DNA of 64,000 nucleotides, from positions 49,037 through 113,036 of the forward strand of contig JAILOV010000027.1 in assembly GCA_024690605.1 (NCBI GenBank). The letters run 5' to 3'. The translations under genes and the position numbers were made by a program. A model generated the notes under the pieces. The model was not told where the DNA came from and ran no database searches. It saw nothing but the letters and a program-made list of their open reading frames with translations. Shown piece by piece: positions 17,832 through 27,900 of the stretch (position 1 is its first letter; each line of letters opens with the position of its first letter). Source of the DNA: Lachnospiraceae bacterium. Lineage in GTDB: Bacteria; Bacillota; Clostridia; Lachnospirales; Lachnospiraceae.

Positions 17832-18452
17832 TCAGAAGAACACGCCCGTGATCCAGATCTCCAGACCGATGCCGGTGAGGATCAGTCCGCCGAGGATCGC
17901 GGCGTAACGCGAGAGACGCATCCCAAACAGTTTGCCCAGCCGCAAGCCGGCCAAACAGATAACAAGTGTTATTATACCAATGATCAGGGATGCGATTACT
18001 GCAGATAACACTTGATATTTTACGATGGTGAAGCCGACGGACAGCGCATCGATCGAAGTGGCGATCCCCTGCACCATCAGCTCACGGAAGCCGGGACCGC
18101 CTATGGTGGACGCTGCCGGCTCTCCGTCACGGACATCTGCATTTTTAGCTTCGCGGAATTCCGAGATCCCTTCCAGCAGCATCTTGCCGCCGATGAAGAG
18201 GAGCAGTCCCAGCGCGATCCAGGGGATGAAGGGCAGGATGGAGGTGAAGAGCTCCGCTGCTGTGTGCACGAGGAAATAGCCGGTGAGCGGCATCAGGCAC
18301 TGAAAAACCGAAAAAACACCCGCAATAGATAACATGCGTTTTTTATTCATGGCGGGTTCTTTCAGCCCGTTGGCCAGAGAAACGGAAAACGCGTCCATCG
18401 CCAGCCCGATGCCCAGGGCAATGCTGTTGATAAAGAACAGTAAGAGATTCAT
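17832..18452 (-). CDS. mntP: Manganese efflux pump MntP
   Basis: This is a 206-residue membrane protein with six predicted helices and the MntP/YebN signatures near the ends of helix 1 (GLAMDAFSVSLANG) and helix 4 (ATSIDALSVGF). The paired Asp residues in these two motifs are the metal-handling positions in the family. It exports Mn(II) when the metal is in excess. No Mn-riboswitch (yybP-ykoY type) could be seen, because the gene begins inside the upstream gene (4-bp overlap). It is therefore co-transcribed with the SGNH-like gene. Two exact copies of the dispersed 14-bp palindrome lie within it, 46 bp apart. Confidence 0.93.
   Translation of the reverse strand: MNLLLFFINSIALGIGLAMDAFSVSLANGLKEPAMNKKRMLSIAGVFSVFQCLMPLTGYFLVHTAAELFTSILPFIPWIALGLLLFIGGKMLLEGISEFREAKNADVRDGEPAASTIGGPGFRELMVQGIATSIDALSVGFTIVKYQVLSAVIASLIIGIITLVICLAGLRLGKLFGMRLSRYAAILGGLILTGIGLEIWITGVFF
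17959..17972. repeat. Exact dispersed palindrome in mntP
   Basis: ATAACA-AG-TGTTAT, inside the coding sequence of mntP, 46 bp (start to start) from the next copy. Confidence 0.8.
18005..18018. repeat. Exact dispersed palindrome in mntP (second)
   Basis: ATAACA-CT-TGATAT, inside mntP. Confidence 0.8.
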
Positions 18453-19927
18453 GATGAAGAATTACCGTAATAAAATATCAATCGTTTTTCTATTGTTCCG
18501 TCCCCGGAAAAAAGGACCAGCTGGGCGTCAGCCAGACGATTGTCCTCCATATCCAGAAGATTATCGGATTCGTTGTGATCGAGATACAGACCCGTAAAGT
18601 TCTCTACCTGGATCGTTTCCAGCTCTCCGAGGGACGTTTCCTCCCATCCGGTCACCTGATAGCCCGTGATCGCGGACGGCGTCCCGTTCGCCGGCAGCAC
18701 GAAGACCGCCGGCTCTTCTTTTTCCGTTGCGGCCCGGAGAACATTACCCGGAAGCTGTGCATCCAGCAGATTCTTTACCGCAGGGTCGCCGATGGCAGCG
18801 CCGGTGCCGGACAGATAAAGAACGGCATTCCGCGTTGTCCTGCCGGATGAGAGCATTAGGAGCGCTTCGGACAGCGTGTTTGCCTGCAGGAGCATATCAT
18901 CCAGTGTTTTGTCATATTGCTCCGCGCGATCCGCCCAGAGCCGGTATGCGGGATCCTCCCTGCGGTCCGGGAGGGCCAGGTTTTCATTGAGAAAGCGGCC
19001 GATCCTGTCGGTGACGGCCGTCATGCCCCGGAGGTTCAGATGCCCTTCGTCGCTGAAATCGGTCCGGAGATCGACGATCTCTTCATTTAGCAGGTTCAGG
19101 CAGGGAATCTGTTCCGCGGCTCCCACAGCTTCCAGTCTTGCAGCCGTCTGCCGGTCTTCGGCCGTGGAATTGCACGGCAGAAAGGTGAGGACCACATCGA
19201 TGTTGCGTTCCCTGCATGCGGCCAGGATCATCTGCAGATACTGTTCGCCGGTGTGGACGGTATCCGGATCCTGTTCCTCATCCCCCATGGTGTGGGGCGC
19301 GATCCGGTAGTCGAGCCCGGTCCGGATCTCGGCGCCCAGAAGCCGGTTGGACAGGGGCGATCGGTCAGGGGAGATCAGATCGTCACCGGTCAGCGATGAC
19401 CAGCGGTTGTGGTAGAGGATGAAGGGGAAGAAAAACTCCGCCTGTTTCGAGCGGTCGGCGATCAGATCGCGGACCGCATGGATCTTGGTGCGGCTTAAGG
19501 GAAAGATATCGAGGTTCAGATGCAGCTGGCTGACGGCGGCGGCCCGTTCGCTGTCGGTATACGCCTCGGTCATCTCATCCACATAATGATAGTCGCGCTC
19601 CATCATGTAGCCGTCAACAACAACGAGCTGCGGGTCAAAATGATCCAGTGCGCAGAGCAGCTCATAATAGCTGGCGGGCAGGATGCTCCCGTGGCCGCCG
19701 AGGTTAAAGGAGGCGATCCCGAAATCTTCATAGAGCTGCACCGGATTGACAGCGTTGATGACGTGGGAAGACCCGAGGAACAGCACATCCGCGTTGGATG
19801 CATCATGGAGATCCGCATATTTCCGGATGCTCTCCTTTCGCCCGGTGACACGGAACGCGACGACCAGCACACCGGCGACGAGGACAAAGAACAGGATGCA
19901 CTTGCATAAAGGAAGAATCTTACGCAT
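18449..19927 (-). CDS. Membrane-anchored SGNH/GDSL-like protein
   Basis: A 492-residue protein has an N-terminal signal anchor (residues ~5-25) and an extracytoplasmic domain that starts with VLFLGSSHVINAVNP, the GSSH form of the GDS block. The late block reads DEGHLNLRGM, corresponding to the Asp-x-x-His catalytic pair. This layout resembles AlgX/AlgJ/DltD-like proteins that work with MBOAT acyltransferases on envelope polymers. The C-terminal ~150 residues after NLALPDRR match nothing I recognise. The gene overlaps mntP by 4 bp. The O-acetyl-transfer or esterase function is inference. Confidence 0.6.
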   Translation of the reverse strand: MRKILPLCKCILFFVLVAGVLVVAFRVTGRKESIRKYADLHDASNADVLFLGSSHVINAVNPVQLYEDFGIASFNLGGHGSILPASYYELLCALDHFDPQLVVVDGYMMERDYHYVDEMTEAYTDSERAAAVSQLHLNLDIFPLSRTKIHAVRDLIADRSKQAEFFFPFILYHNRWSSLTGDDLISPDRSPLSNRLLGAEIRTGLDYRIAPHTMGDEEQDPDTVHTGEQYLQMILAACRERNIDVVLTFLPCNSTAEDRQTAARLEAVGAAEQIPCLNLLNEEIVDLRTDFSDEGHLNLRGMTAVTDRIGRFLNENLALPDRREDPAYRLWADRAEQYDKTLDDMLLQANTLSEALLMLSSGRTTRNAVLYLSGTGAAIGDPAVKNLLDAQLPGNVLRAATEKEEPAVFVLPANGTPSAITGYQVTGWEETSLGELETIQVENFTGLYLDHNESDNLLDMEDNRLADAQLVLFSGDGTIEKRLIFYYGNSSS

Positions 19928-19985
19928 GATTGTCCCTCATTTTACCATTCCCGTTTCCCGAAGTCAAAAGGAGCGGAAGTGGCGG

Positions 19986-20014
19986 TTGACAGGAGACTTC
20001 GTATTTCATAGACT
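19986..20014 (+). promoter_or_regulatory. Candidate promoter of the MATE transporter gene
   Basis: TTGACA (19986-19991), a 17-bp spacer and TAGACT (20009-20014) sit in the gap between divergent genes. The -35 box is perfect and the -10 box weak. Confidence 0.5.
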
Positions 20015-20089
20015 ATAGGACGTAAAGTTGACGGGATGAGCGAAAACAGCCGGCCGCGAAATGATCCGGACGGAACGGAGGGTGCTGTT

Positions 20090-21448
20090 TTGGAAAACGT
20101 GCGTGAAGAAAACAAGATGGGCGTCATGCCCGTGAAGAAGCTCATCGTGACGATGTCGATCCCCATGATGATCTCCATGCTGGTGCAGGCACTCTATAAT
20201 GTTGTGGACTCGATCTTTGTGTCCCGGATCAGCGAAAACGCACTGACAGCCGTGACCCTCGCCTTTCCGATGCAGAACCTGATGATCGCCGTCGCCGCCG
20301 GCACCGGCGTCGGTATCAACGCCCTGCTGTCCCGCTCGCTGGGGGAGAAGCATTTTGACAAGGCGGATCAGGCGGCCTGCACGGGTATTCTATTAAATAT
20401 CATCCATTATTTTATCTTTTTCCTCATCGGCATTTTCGGTGCGGACGCCTTTATCCGTTCACAGACATCTGATCCGGAGATCCTGGCCCTCGGCACGACC
20501 TACCTCAGCATCGTCTGCGTGCTCTCGATCGGCATGTTCTTCCAGCTCACGCTGGAACGTCTTCTGCAATCGACCGGACGCACCTTTTACAGCATGATCT
20601 CTCAATCCGTGGGCGCGGTCATCAACATCATCCTCGATCCCATCCTGATCTTCGGCGTGGGTCCCGTCCCGCAGATGGGCGTCGCGGGCGCGGCCTATGC
20701 GACGATCTTCGGGCAGACGGTGGCTTCGGCGATCGGGCTCTACCTGAACATGGCGAAAAACAGTGACATCCGGCTGTCCTGGAAGCGGATCCTCCACCCG
20801 GACAGCGTCTCCGTGCGGGAGATCTATGGTGTCGGCATCCCATCGACCCTCATGATGGCCATCGGTTCGGCGATGACCTATCTGATGAACCTGATCCTGA
20901 TCGGGTTCTCCACGACGGCCGCGGCGGTCTTCGGTGTCTATTTCCGGCTGCAGAGCTTTGTGTTCATGCCCGTCTTCGGATTGAATAACGGCGTGATCCC
21001 GGTGCTGGCCTATAACTACGGTGCCCGAAACGCCGCCCGCATCAAGGAGAGCCTGCGATTTACGCTGGTTCTGGCCCTCGTGATCATGATGGCCGGCGCC
21101 GCAGTCTTTGCGGCGATCCCCGGGGCTCTCCTGGACCTGTTCGCGGCATCGGATGAGATGAAGGTCATCGGGATCCCTGCGCTGCGCACGATCGCGTTAA
21201 GCTTCCCGATCGCGGCGGTGTGCATTGTGATGGGGTCAATCTTTCAGGCTTTTTCCAGGAGCATCTATTCTCTGATCATTTCCGTCGGCAGACAGCTGGT
21301 CGTGCTGATCCCGGCGGCCTGGCTGCTCTCCCTGACGGGTGTCGTCGCCAATGTGTGGTGGGCGTTTCCCATCGCGGAGATCGCATCTCTTCTTCTTTCG
21401 ACATGGTCGTTCCGGAAGATCTATCGCGAAATGGTGCTGACACTTTAA
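20090..21448 (+). CDS. MATE-family multidrug/cation antiporter
   Basis: Twelve hydrophobic helices in two related halves and the usual MATE opening (LIVTMSIPMMISMLVQALYN shortened: IVTMSIPMMIS then YNVVDSIFVS) identify the family, which exports drugs or metabolites using Na+ or H+ gradients. Start choice: TTG 20090 has a strong GGAGGG at 20077-20082 with 7-bp spacing and gives MENVREENK. ATG 20036 in the same frame has no good ribosome site. The substrate cannot be read from sequence. Two copies of the dispersed palindrome lie just after the stop codon. Confidence 0.9.
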   Translation: MENVREENKMGVMPVKKLIVTMSIPMMISMLVQALYNVVDSIFVSRISENALTAVTLAFPMQNLMIAVAAGTGVGINALLSRSLGEKHFDKADQAACTGILLNIIHYFIFFLIGIFGADAFIRSQTSDPEILALGTTYLSIVCVLSIGMFFQLTLERLLQSTGRTFYSMISQSVGAVINIILDPILIFGVGPVPQMGVAGAAYATIFGQTVASAIGLYLNMAKNSDIRLSWKRILHPDSVSVREIYGVGIPSTLMMAIGSAMTYLMNLILIGFSTTAAAVFGVYFRLQSFVFMPVFGLNNGVIPVLAYNYGARNAARIKESLRFTLVLALVIMMAGAAVFAAIPGALLDLFAASDEMKVIGIPALRTIALSFPIAAVCIVMGSIFQAFSRSIYSLIISVGRQLVVLIPAAWLLSLTGVVANVWWAFPIAEIASLLLSTWSFRKIYREMVLTL

Positions 21449-21449
21449 A

Positions 21450-21502
21450 ATATCATTTGATATTGATAAAAGCAGCGTTTTCTCGATAATATCAAGCGAT
21501 AT
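21450..21502. repeat. Pair of dispersed palindromes downstream of the MATE gene
   Basis: 21450-21463 is an exact ATATCA-TT-TGATAT, and 21489-21502 is ATATCA-AG-CGATAT (one change). They are 39 bp apart in the gap between two genes, ahead of the promoter at 21518. Confidence 0.75.
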
Positions 21503-21517
21503 TTAATCTCTTTTACG

Positions 21518-21546
21518 TTGCCAGTCACGGACTTTTGCTATAAAAT
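21518..21546 (+). promoter_or_regulatory. Promoter with a near-leaderless start
   Basis: TTGCCA (21518-21523), a 17-bp spacer and TAAAAT (21541-21546). ATG 21556 is only 9 bases beyond the -10 box, so the 5' leader would be about three bases. Confidence 0.55.
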
Positions 21547-21555
21547 GAAGGTACT

Positions 21556-22995
21556 ATGGCAAAAGTATCCGGAAAAACCGGCAGACGTCAGATCGCGCGT
21601 CACAGGATCGTGCGCACGCCCATGGAGAAGTTCACGCTTTTCCTGTGTTCACTTTTGTGCACGGCGCTTGTCGGCGTTTTCTTTTTCATGACCTGGTTCA
21701 TGTACAACCCGAAGAGCCGTCTGGCACACAATCTCAAATACGGACAGCGCTATCTGGCCGCCGACGACTATTCCCGGGCGGTGACGGAATTCCGGCGCGT
21801 CCTTTCCATGGATCAGGACAATGCGGAGGCCTATCAGGGCCTTATGGAGGTGGCGATCCGCTCCGAGGATGCGGATGAGGCGATCACGCTTTACGGGCGT
21901 GCGACCAGGGCGCTCTCGGACTACCGGGAGCCGGTGCTCCGCCTGCTGGAGATGCGCGCCGTGGAGCGCGTGGACAAGGAGGATTTCGACGGAGGCTTCT
22001 CAGTCGCCGCGACGGTGGAGCAGATCACGGGCGATGCCAATGAGGCTTCGCTGATCCGGGCGCTCGTGATCGACGGCATGCTCGATGCTGCAAAGAAGAA
22101 GAGCGGAGAGGACGCGATCGCGCTCTACCGGCGGATCCTTACGGTGGACAACATCGATGCGGCGGCCGTTTATGAACGGATGGCGCAGCTCTATATCGAC
22201 GAGGACAGGATCGAGGAGGCGATCGTGCTGTTGGATGAGGGCATTGCGGCGACGGACGGTGCCGAGAATCTCGTTGCTCTGCGCACGCAGTACACGAGAC
22301 AGAATGCCAGTGTTTTCCTGCCGGATTCCTTTATCCGGGACCTGAACAACTGCATGGCGGCCGGGGATTTTGCGGGGGCGGCGGAGATCGTGCGCAACGA
22401 ACTGTTCCTGCAGAGGATCATGGAGTTCGCCGGGGACAAGGACCCGGCCAGCGGGGAGCAGTCCTTTGATTTCTCGGCGATCCAGCCTGCGGACATGAAC
22501 ACCGAGGTCTATGCGGAATACAATTACAACGGGCAGCTGGTGATGCTCATCCTCGACTGGGAGAGGACCACCAGCAGGGAGGCGGTGTTCCATGAGATGG
22601 TCTATGTGCCGTTGCAGAACGAGATCTATACGCTGTCGCAGAGGCAGTATGTGACCGCCGATAACACGCTGGCGGATGAGGAGGGCTGCAGCCGCATTTC
22701 CGCATCCGGTGAGGGCAAGGAGATCGGATCGGAGCAGTACTATGAGACCCTGACTTCGCTCATCAACGGGGATGGTATCGATCTCTCCGCGGTGGCAGGG
22801 GGTGCTGCCGGCAATGACGGTGTGAGACCGGATAAGGCCGGGGCAACGGATGATGCCGGTGTGCTGCCGGACGCGGAAGGTACGGAGGATAATGCCGGCG
22901 TGCTGCCGGATGAGGAGGATGATGGGGAAAGCGGTGTGCTCACGGATGGGGAGGATGCCGGTGATCTTACGGAGCAAAGAGGAGGAATTGCCTGA
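21556..22995 (+). CDS. Membrane-anchored TPR protein
   Basis: After a basic start, one membrane helix (residues ~28-52) is followed by at least three TPR-like helix pairs at ~57-250 (for example YLAADDYSRAVTEFRRVL and AYQGLMEVAIRSEDADEAI), so the body is probably outside the cell. Residues ~420-475 are an acidic low-complexity tail with imperfect repeats of the form AGVLPDxE. I cannot assign a function; such proteins often scaffold envelope complexes. Its stop overlaps the start of the purine gene (TGATG), so the two are translationally coupled despite no obvious functional link. Confidence 0.7.
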   Translation: MAKVSGKTGRRQIARHRIVRTPMEKFTLFLCSLLCTALVGVFFFMTWFMYNPKSRLAHNLKYGQRYLAADDYSRAVTEFRRVLSMDQDNAEAYQGLMEVAIRSEDADEAITLYGRATRALSDYREPVLRLLEMRAVERVDKEDFDGGFSVAATVEQITGDANEASLIRALVIDGMLDAAKKKSGEDAIALYRRILTVDNIDAAAVYERMAQLYIDEDRIEEAIVLLDEGIAATDGAENLVALRTQYTRQNASVFLPDSFIRDLNNCMAAGDFAGAAEIVRNELFLQRIMEFAGDKDPASGEQSFDFSAIQPADMNTEVYAEYNYNGQLVMLILDWERTTSREAVFHEMVYVPLQNEIYTLSQRQYVTADNTLADEEGCSRISASGEGKEIGSEQYYETLTSLINGDGIDLSAVAGGAAGNDGVRPDKAGATDDAGVLPDAEGTEDNAGVLPDEEDDGESGVLTDGEDAGDLTEQRGGIA

Positions 22996-23708
22996 TGGAT
23001 CTGGAAAAGGAACTGAGAGAGAACGCTTATCCCGGACGGGGGATCGTGGTTGGCCTGACAAAGGACGGAAAGCATGCCGCGATCGCCTATTTTATTATGG
23101 GACGGAGTGAGAACAGCAGGAACCGCGTGTTTGTCGAAGACGGCACGGGCATCCGCACACAGGCACACGATCCGGCCAAGCTCACGGATCCGAGTCTGAT
23201 CATCTACGCGCCGGTGCGCACCATCGGCAACTACACAGTCGTGACCAACGGGGATCAGACGGACACGATCGTGGACGGCCTCGATGCGCAGATGACCTGG
23301 GCGGAAGCGCTCTCCACGCGGGAGTTTGAGCCCGATGCGCCCAATTTCACGCCGCGGATCTCGGGCCTGCTGCATGTCGTGAACGGTCACTATGACTATC
23401 AGCTCTCCGTCATCAAATCGGCGGACGGCGATCCGTCCTCCTGCAGGCGTTACTTCTTCGCCTATGCCAATCCGAGGGCCGGAGAGGGCCATTTCATCCA
23501 CACCTATGCCCGCGATGTGGCAGCGGGAGAAGCGCTGCCGAGCTTTACAGGCGAGCCGAAGAGTGTTGAGATCGGCGATTCCCTCGATGCGTTCACGGAC
23601 GGGATCTGGGCGGCGCTCAACGAGGACAACAAGGTCTCGCTGTTCACCCGTTTTATCGATCTGTCGACCGGCGCGGCGGAATCAAGGATCATCAACAAAA
23701 ACAAATAA
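22995..23708 (+). CDS. purO: IMP cyclohydrolase, PurO-type
   Basis: The 237-residue protein resembles the stand-alone IMP cyclohydrolase family first known from archaea (PurO) and found in some Clostridia: an early YPGRGIVVGLT, IYAPVR, YTVVTNGDQTD, and NFTPRISG. It closes formyl-AICAR to IMP, the last step of purine synthesis. In most bacteria this is done by the N-terminal half of bifunctional PurH. The next gene encodes only the formyltransferase part, which explains why a separate cyclohydrolase is needed. ATG 22995 overlaps the previous stop. The PurO name follows family similarity. Confidence 0.82.
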   Translation: MDLEKELRENAYPGRGIVVGLTKDGKHAAIAYFIMGRSENSRNRVFVEDGTGIRTQAHDPAKLTDPSLIIYAPVRTIGNYTVVTNGDQTDTIVDGLDAQMTWAEALSTREFEPDAPNFTPRISGLLHVVNGHYDYQLSVIKSADGDPSSCRRYFFAYANPRAGEGHFIHTYARDVAAGEALPSFTGEPKSVEIGDSLDAFTDGIWAALNEDNKVSLFTRFIDLSTGAAESRIINKNK

Positions 23709-23733
23709 CAATCGATATAATATCAAGCGATAC
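23705..23733. repeat. Two dispersed palindromes before the AICAR formyltransferase gene
   Basis: 23705-23718 is ATAACA-AT-CGATAT (one change) and overlaps the purO stop codon. 23720-23733 is ATATCA-AG-CGATAC (two changes). They sit 36 bp upstream of the next start codon. Confidence 0.6.
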
Positions 23734-23768
23734 TATAAGAGTTGCTACTAAAAATGATGGAGGTTTTC

Positions 23769-24947
23769 ATGAAGGAACTGGAGCTGAAATACGGATGCAA
23801 TCCCAACCAGAAGCCGTCCCGCATCTATATGCAGGACGGGAGCGATCTGCCGATCGAGGTGCTGAACGGCAGACCCGGTTACATCAATCTTCTGGATGCT
23901 TTTAATGCCTGGCAGCTGGTCTCGGAGCTCAGGACGGCGACCGGGCTTCCGGCGGCGGCCTCCTTTAAGCATGTGAGCCCTGCCGGTGCGGCTCTGGGAC
24001 TGGAGCTGGATGAGATTGAGCGCAGGATCTACCAGGTGGATGATCTCGGACCGCTCTCTCCGCAGGCTTCCGCTTATGCACGCGCCAGGGGAGCGGACCG
24101 GATGTCTTCCTTCGGTGATTTTGTTGCCCTCTCGGACACCTGCGACGAGGATACCGCCAGGATCCTGAAGAGGGAGGTTTCTGACGGGATCATCGCACCG
24201 GATTATTCACCGGAGGCGTTGGAGATCCTTAAAGAGAAGAAAAAGGGCGGCTATGCCGTGATCCGGATCGATCGTTCCTATCAGCCGGCCAAAGAGGAGA
24301 CCAAGACGGTCTTCGGGATCACCTTTGCGCAGGGACGGAATGATCTCGCGATCAACGATGAGCTGCTTGCGAACATTGTCACGAAGAACAGGACACTGCC
24401 CGACGAGGCGAAGCTGGATCTTCTGATCTCCCTCATCACCCTCAAGTATACGCAGTCCAATTCCGTCTGCTACGCAAAGGGCGGACAGGCTGTCGGGATC
24501 GGCGCGGGACAGCAGTCCCGTATCCATTGCACGAGACTTGCCGGTGACAAGGCGGACCGCTGGTTCCTCCGGCAGGCACCGCAGGTGCTGGATCTTCCGT
24601 TCCGCGCGGATGTGCGCCGCCCGGACAGGGATAACGCGATCGACCTCTATCTTGGCGAGGATGCCGATGATGTGCTTGCCGATGGTAAATGGCAGGCGCT
24701 CTTTACCACACGGCCGGATCCCTTTACACCGGCGGAGAAGCGGGCCTGGCTTGACAAAAACAGCGATGTGGCACTCGGCAGCGATGCCTTTTTCCCGTTC
24801 GGGGACAACATCGAGCGGGCAGCCCGTTCCGGCGTACGCTTCGTGGCCGAGCCCGGCGGTTCGGTCCGCGACGATCACGTGATCGCCTCGGCGGATGCGC
24901 ATGATATGGTCATGTGCTTTACGGGACTTCGTCTTTTCCATCATTAA
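23769..24947 (+). CDS. purH: AICAR formyltransferase, stand-alone (PurH-type C-terminal domain)
   Basis: Catalyses formyl transfer to AICAR from 10-formyltetrahydrofolate. The 392 residues cover the AICARFT half of PurH only: LKYGCNPNQKP at the start, AASFKHVSPAGAA with the catalytic Lys-His, and ITLKYTQSNSVCYAKGGQ. The C-terminal half includes GSDAFFPFGDNIERA. The MGS-like IMP cyclohydrolase half of classical PurH is absent and replaced by the preceding gene. ATG 23769 has GGAGG at 23759-23763 with 5-bp spacing. An upstream in-frame TTG (23742) is unlikely. Confidence 0.9.
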   Translation: MKELELKYGCNPNQKPSRIYMQDGSDLPIEVLNGRPGYINLLDAFNAWQLVSELRTATGLPAAASFKHVSPAGAALGLELDEIERRIYQVDDLGPLSPQASAYARARGADRMSSFGDFVALSDTCDEDTARILKREVSDGIIAPDYSPEALEILKEKKKGGYAVIRIDRSYQPAKEETKTVFGITFAQGRNDLAINDELLANIVTKNRTLPDEAKLDLLISLITLKYTQSNSVCYAKGGQAVGIGAGQQSRIHCTRLAGDKADRWFLRQAPQVLDLPFRADVRRPDRDNAIDLYLGEDADDVLADGKWQALFTTRPDPFTPAEKRAWLDKNSDVALGSDAFFPFGDNIERAARSGVRFVAEPGGSVRDDHVIASADAHDMVMCFTGLRLFHH

Positions 24948-24953
24948 GGGCAA

Positions 24954-27900
24954 ATGCTCCGCTTTTGTTTCGGCGCTTCCGGTTCGGGCAAGAGCACGCG
25001 CCTCTATGAGGAGATCATAGAAGAGAGCCTCCGGTCACCGGAGACATCGTTTTTCATTGTGGTTCCGGATCAGTTTACCATGCAGGCGCAGCGCGATGTC
25101 GTGCGCCTGCATCCGCGTCATGCGATCCTCAATATCGACGTCCTGAGCTTTTCCCGTCTCAGCCACCGCATCTTCGATGAAGTCGGAGGGCCGAATGTAC
25201 CGGTTCTCGACGACATGGGGAAGACACTGGTGCTTCGTCATGTGGCCGGTGAGATCGCGGAGGACCTGCCGGTCCTCGGCAGACGACTGACCCTGCCCGG
25301 CTTCACCGACGAGGTCAAATCGATCCTGTCCGAATTTTTGCAGTACCGGATCGGGCCGGAGGATCTGGATCTGCTGATCGGTGCCTGCGGTCTTCGGGGG
25401 CAGTTGGCCGCGCGTCTTAAGGACCTGCAGACCGTCTATCGGGCTTTTCTGTCCTATATCGAGGGACACTTCGTGACGGCAGAGGAGACGATGACCGTGC
25501 TCGCCGGCAAGGTTCTGCAATCCGACCTGCTCCGCGATGCCGTTGTGGTGTTTGACGGCTTCACGGGCTTCACCCCAATACAATATCAAGTGTTATCATC
25601 CATTCTGCAGGTTGCCCGTCAGGTTACGATTTCCCTTCTGATGGATCCGGATGAGGATCCCTTTTCCGATCCCTGCGGCGACAGCATCTTTCATTTGAGC
25701 CGTAAAACGGCATCAGATCTCATCGCGCTGTGTCCGGATCAGAGAAAAATAACAGATGATATCATAATTAAGGACCGTCCGGTCAGGCGTCTGATGGACA
25801 ATGCACCGTTGGCATATCTGGAGAAGACGCTCTTCAGGCATACCGGCGGGTGTTTTGCCGGAGATACGGGCGGAGCGATCGTCCTGACGGAGGCCGGCGA
25901 TCCGGTGCGGGAATGCGAGGACTGCTGTATTCGGATCCGGGAATTCCTGCGTGACGACGGGACATTGCGCTTTGAGGATATCGCTGTGCTCTGTACGGAT
26001 CCGGAAACCTATGCGCCGCTCATGGAAAAGGAGGCGGCGGACTTTGCAATCCCCGTTTGGCTGGACAGGACGGAGAAACTGAAGATGAATCCGCTGGTGG
26101 AGTGCATGGAGAGCGCAATGGAGATCGTGCGCGACCGCTATTCCCCGGCCGCGGTGTTCCGTTTCCTCCGGTGTCCGCTCTCCGGGTTTTCCGGGGATGA
26201 GGTCGACAGGCTGCAGATCCATGTCGAGGCGCTGGGGATCCGCGGGAAGAAAAGCTGGGAGGAACGCTTCCTGCGTCCGTACCGGACAGAGCGTGATGCA
26301 GAGGAACAGGCGGCTCTTTTGCAGGAGTCGGATGCGCTCCGCGCCCGGCTGGTGGAACTGATCACGCCGCTTGCCTCGGTGGAGACTGCGGATGTGCGCA
26401 GTTTTTCAACGGCGCTGATCACGCTGTTCGATACGCTGGGCGTGCAGGAGAAGCTGAGGCTCCTTGCCGGGGAGCGGGAAGCCGCCGGTGATGAACAGGG
26501 CCGGCGGGAATATGAGCAGATTTACGGTAAAGTGATCGCGCTGATCGATCAGATGGTCTCCCTGCTGGGAGATCAGAGGATCAGCATCCGGGAATATGAG
26601 GAGATCCTGCGGTCCGGTCTAGAAAAAATAACAATTGGTATGCTTCCGGGCAGCATCGATCGCGTGGTCGTCGGCGATATGGAGCGCACACGTCTCGGGG
26701 AGAAGAAGATCGTCTTCCTGCTGGGCGTCAATGATTCCCTGCTTCCGAAGAATGACAGCGGCGGCGGTCTGCTCAATGAGATGGACCGGAGATTCCTTGC
26801 CATGGCGGGAACGGGGGTGGAACTTGCTCCGGATGCGGGACAGAGACTGGCTTTTGAGCGCGAGTATCTCTATATGAACCTCACAAAACCTTCCCGGTCT
26901 CTCCTTCTTTCCTGGTCGCTGACGGGACTGGACGGCAGGAGCATGCGCCCGGCGGATCTGGTGCGTCAGATCCGCAGTCTCTACCCCGCGTTGCCGGTCT
27001 CCCATCCCGAAGATCGTTCCCTGCTGGAGAGGATCGAAACGAGAGAGAACGCGCAGGCACTGGTTGCCGCGCAGATGCGGGATTACGCGGACGCGAGACT
27101 GGATCCCGACAGGGAACGGGAGTTTCTCACCCTCTTCGGCCTGCTCTGCGGGGAGGCGCAGGAGAGGAAGGAAAGGCTGTTCGCACTGGCGGATGCCGCG
27201 TTTTTCCGCTACACGCCGTCTCCGCTCACCGTGCGGACCAGTGAACAGCTCTACGGAGAGGAACAGGAGGGGAGTGTCAGCCGGATGGAACTCTTTGCCG
27301 GCTGTCCTTTCTCGCATTTTGTGCGCTACGGTCTGCGGCTTAAGGAAGAGGACCGATTTGTCCTGGAACCGACGGATCTGGGACTCATCTACCATGGGGC
27401 ACTGGAAGGGATCGACCGGAAGCTCAGGGAGACCGGCGGTTCCTGGCGGGATCTTAAGCCCGATATCGCCGGACGGTATGTACACGACTGGCTCGCCGAT
27501 TACGCGGCACAGTATCGCAACAACATATTATTAAGTAACGCACGTTATCAATACATGACCAAACGCATCGAACGGGTGCTGCTGCGCACCGTGGACACGA
27601 TCAGCTATCAGATCGGCAAGGGTTCTTTTGATCCGGCGGCCTCCGAATGGGAGTTCCGGGAAAAGGAGGACGCCTTTGTGCTGCGCGGAAGAGTGGACCG
27701 CGTGGATATCTGCGAACAGGAGGGTCAGCGTCTGTTCCGCGTTATCGATTTCAAATCGGGACAGCGCAAATTTGATCCGGCCCTTTTCTATTACGGGCTG
27801 CAGCTGCAGCTGATGCTCTATCTACGCGCGGTCGCCCGCGAGGAAAAACAGCATCATCCCGGGGTGTCGGTGATCCCGGCCGGTGTTTTCTATTACCGGG

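Noticed and set aside
18330..18487. Two further palindrome-like strings (ATAACATGCGTTTT, ATATCAATCGTTTT)
   Set aside because: Each has two mismatches in one half-site. They may be diverged copies but are too weak to count.
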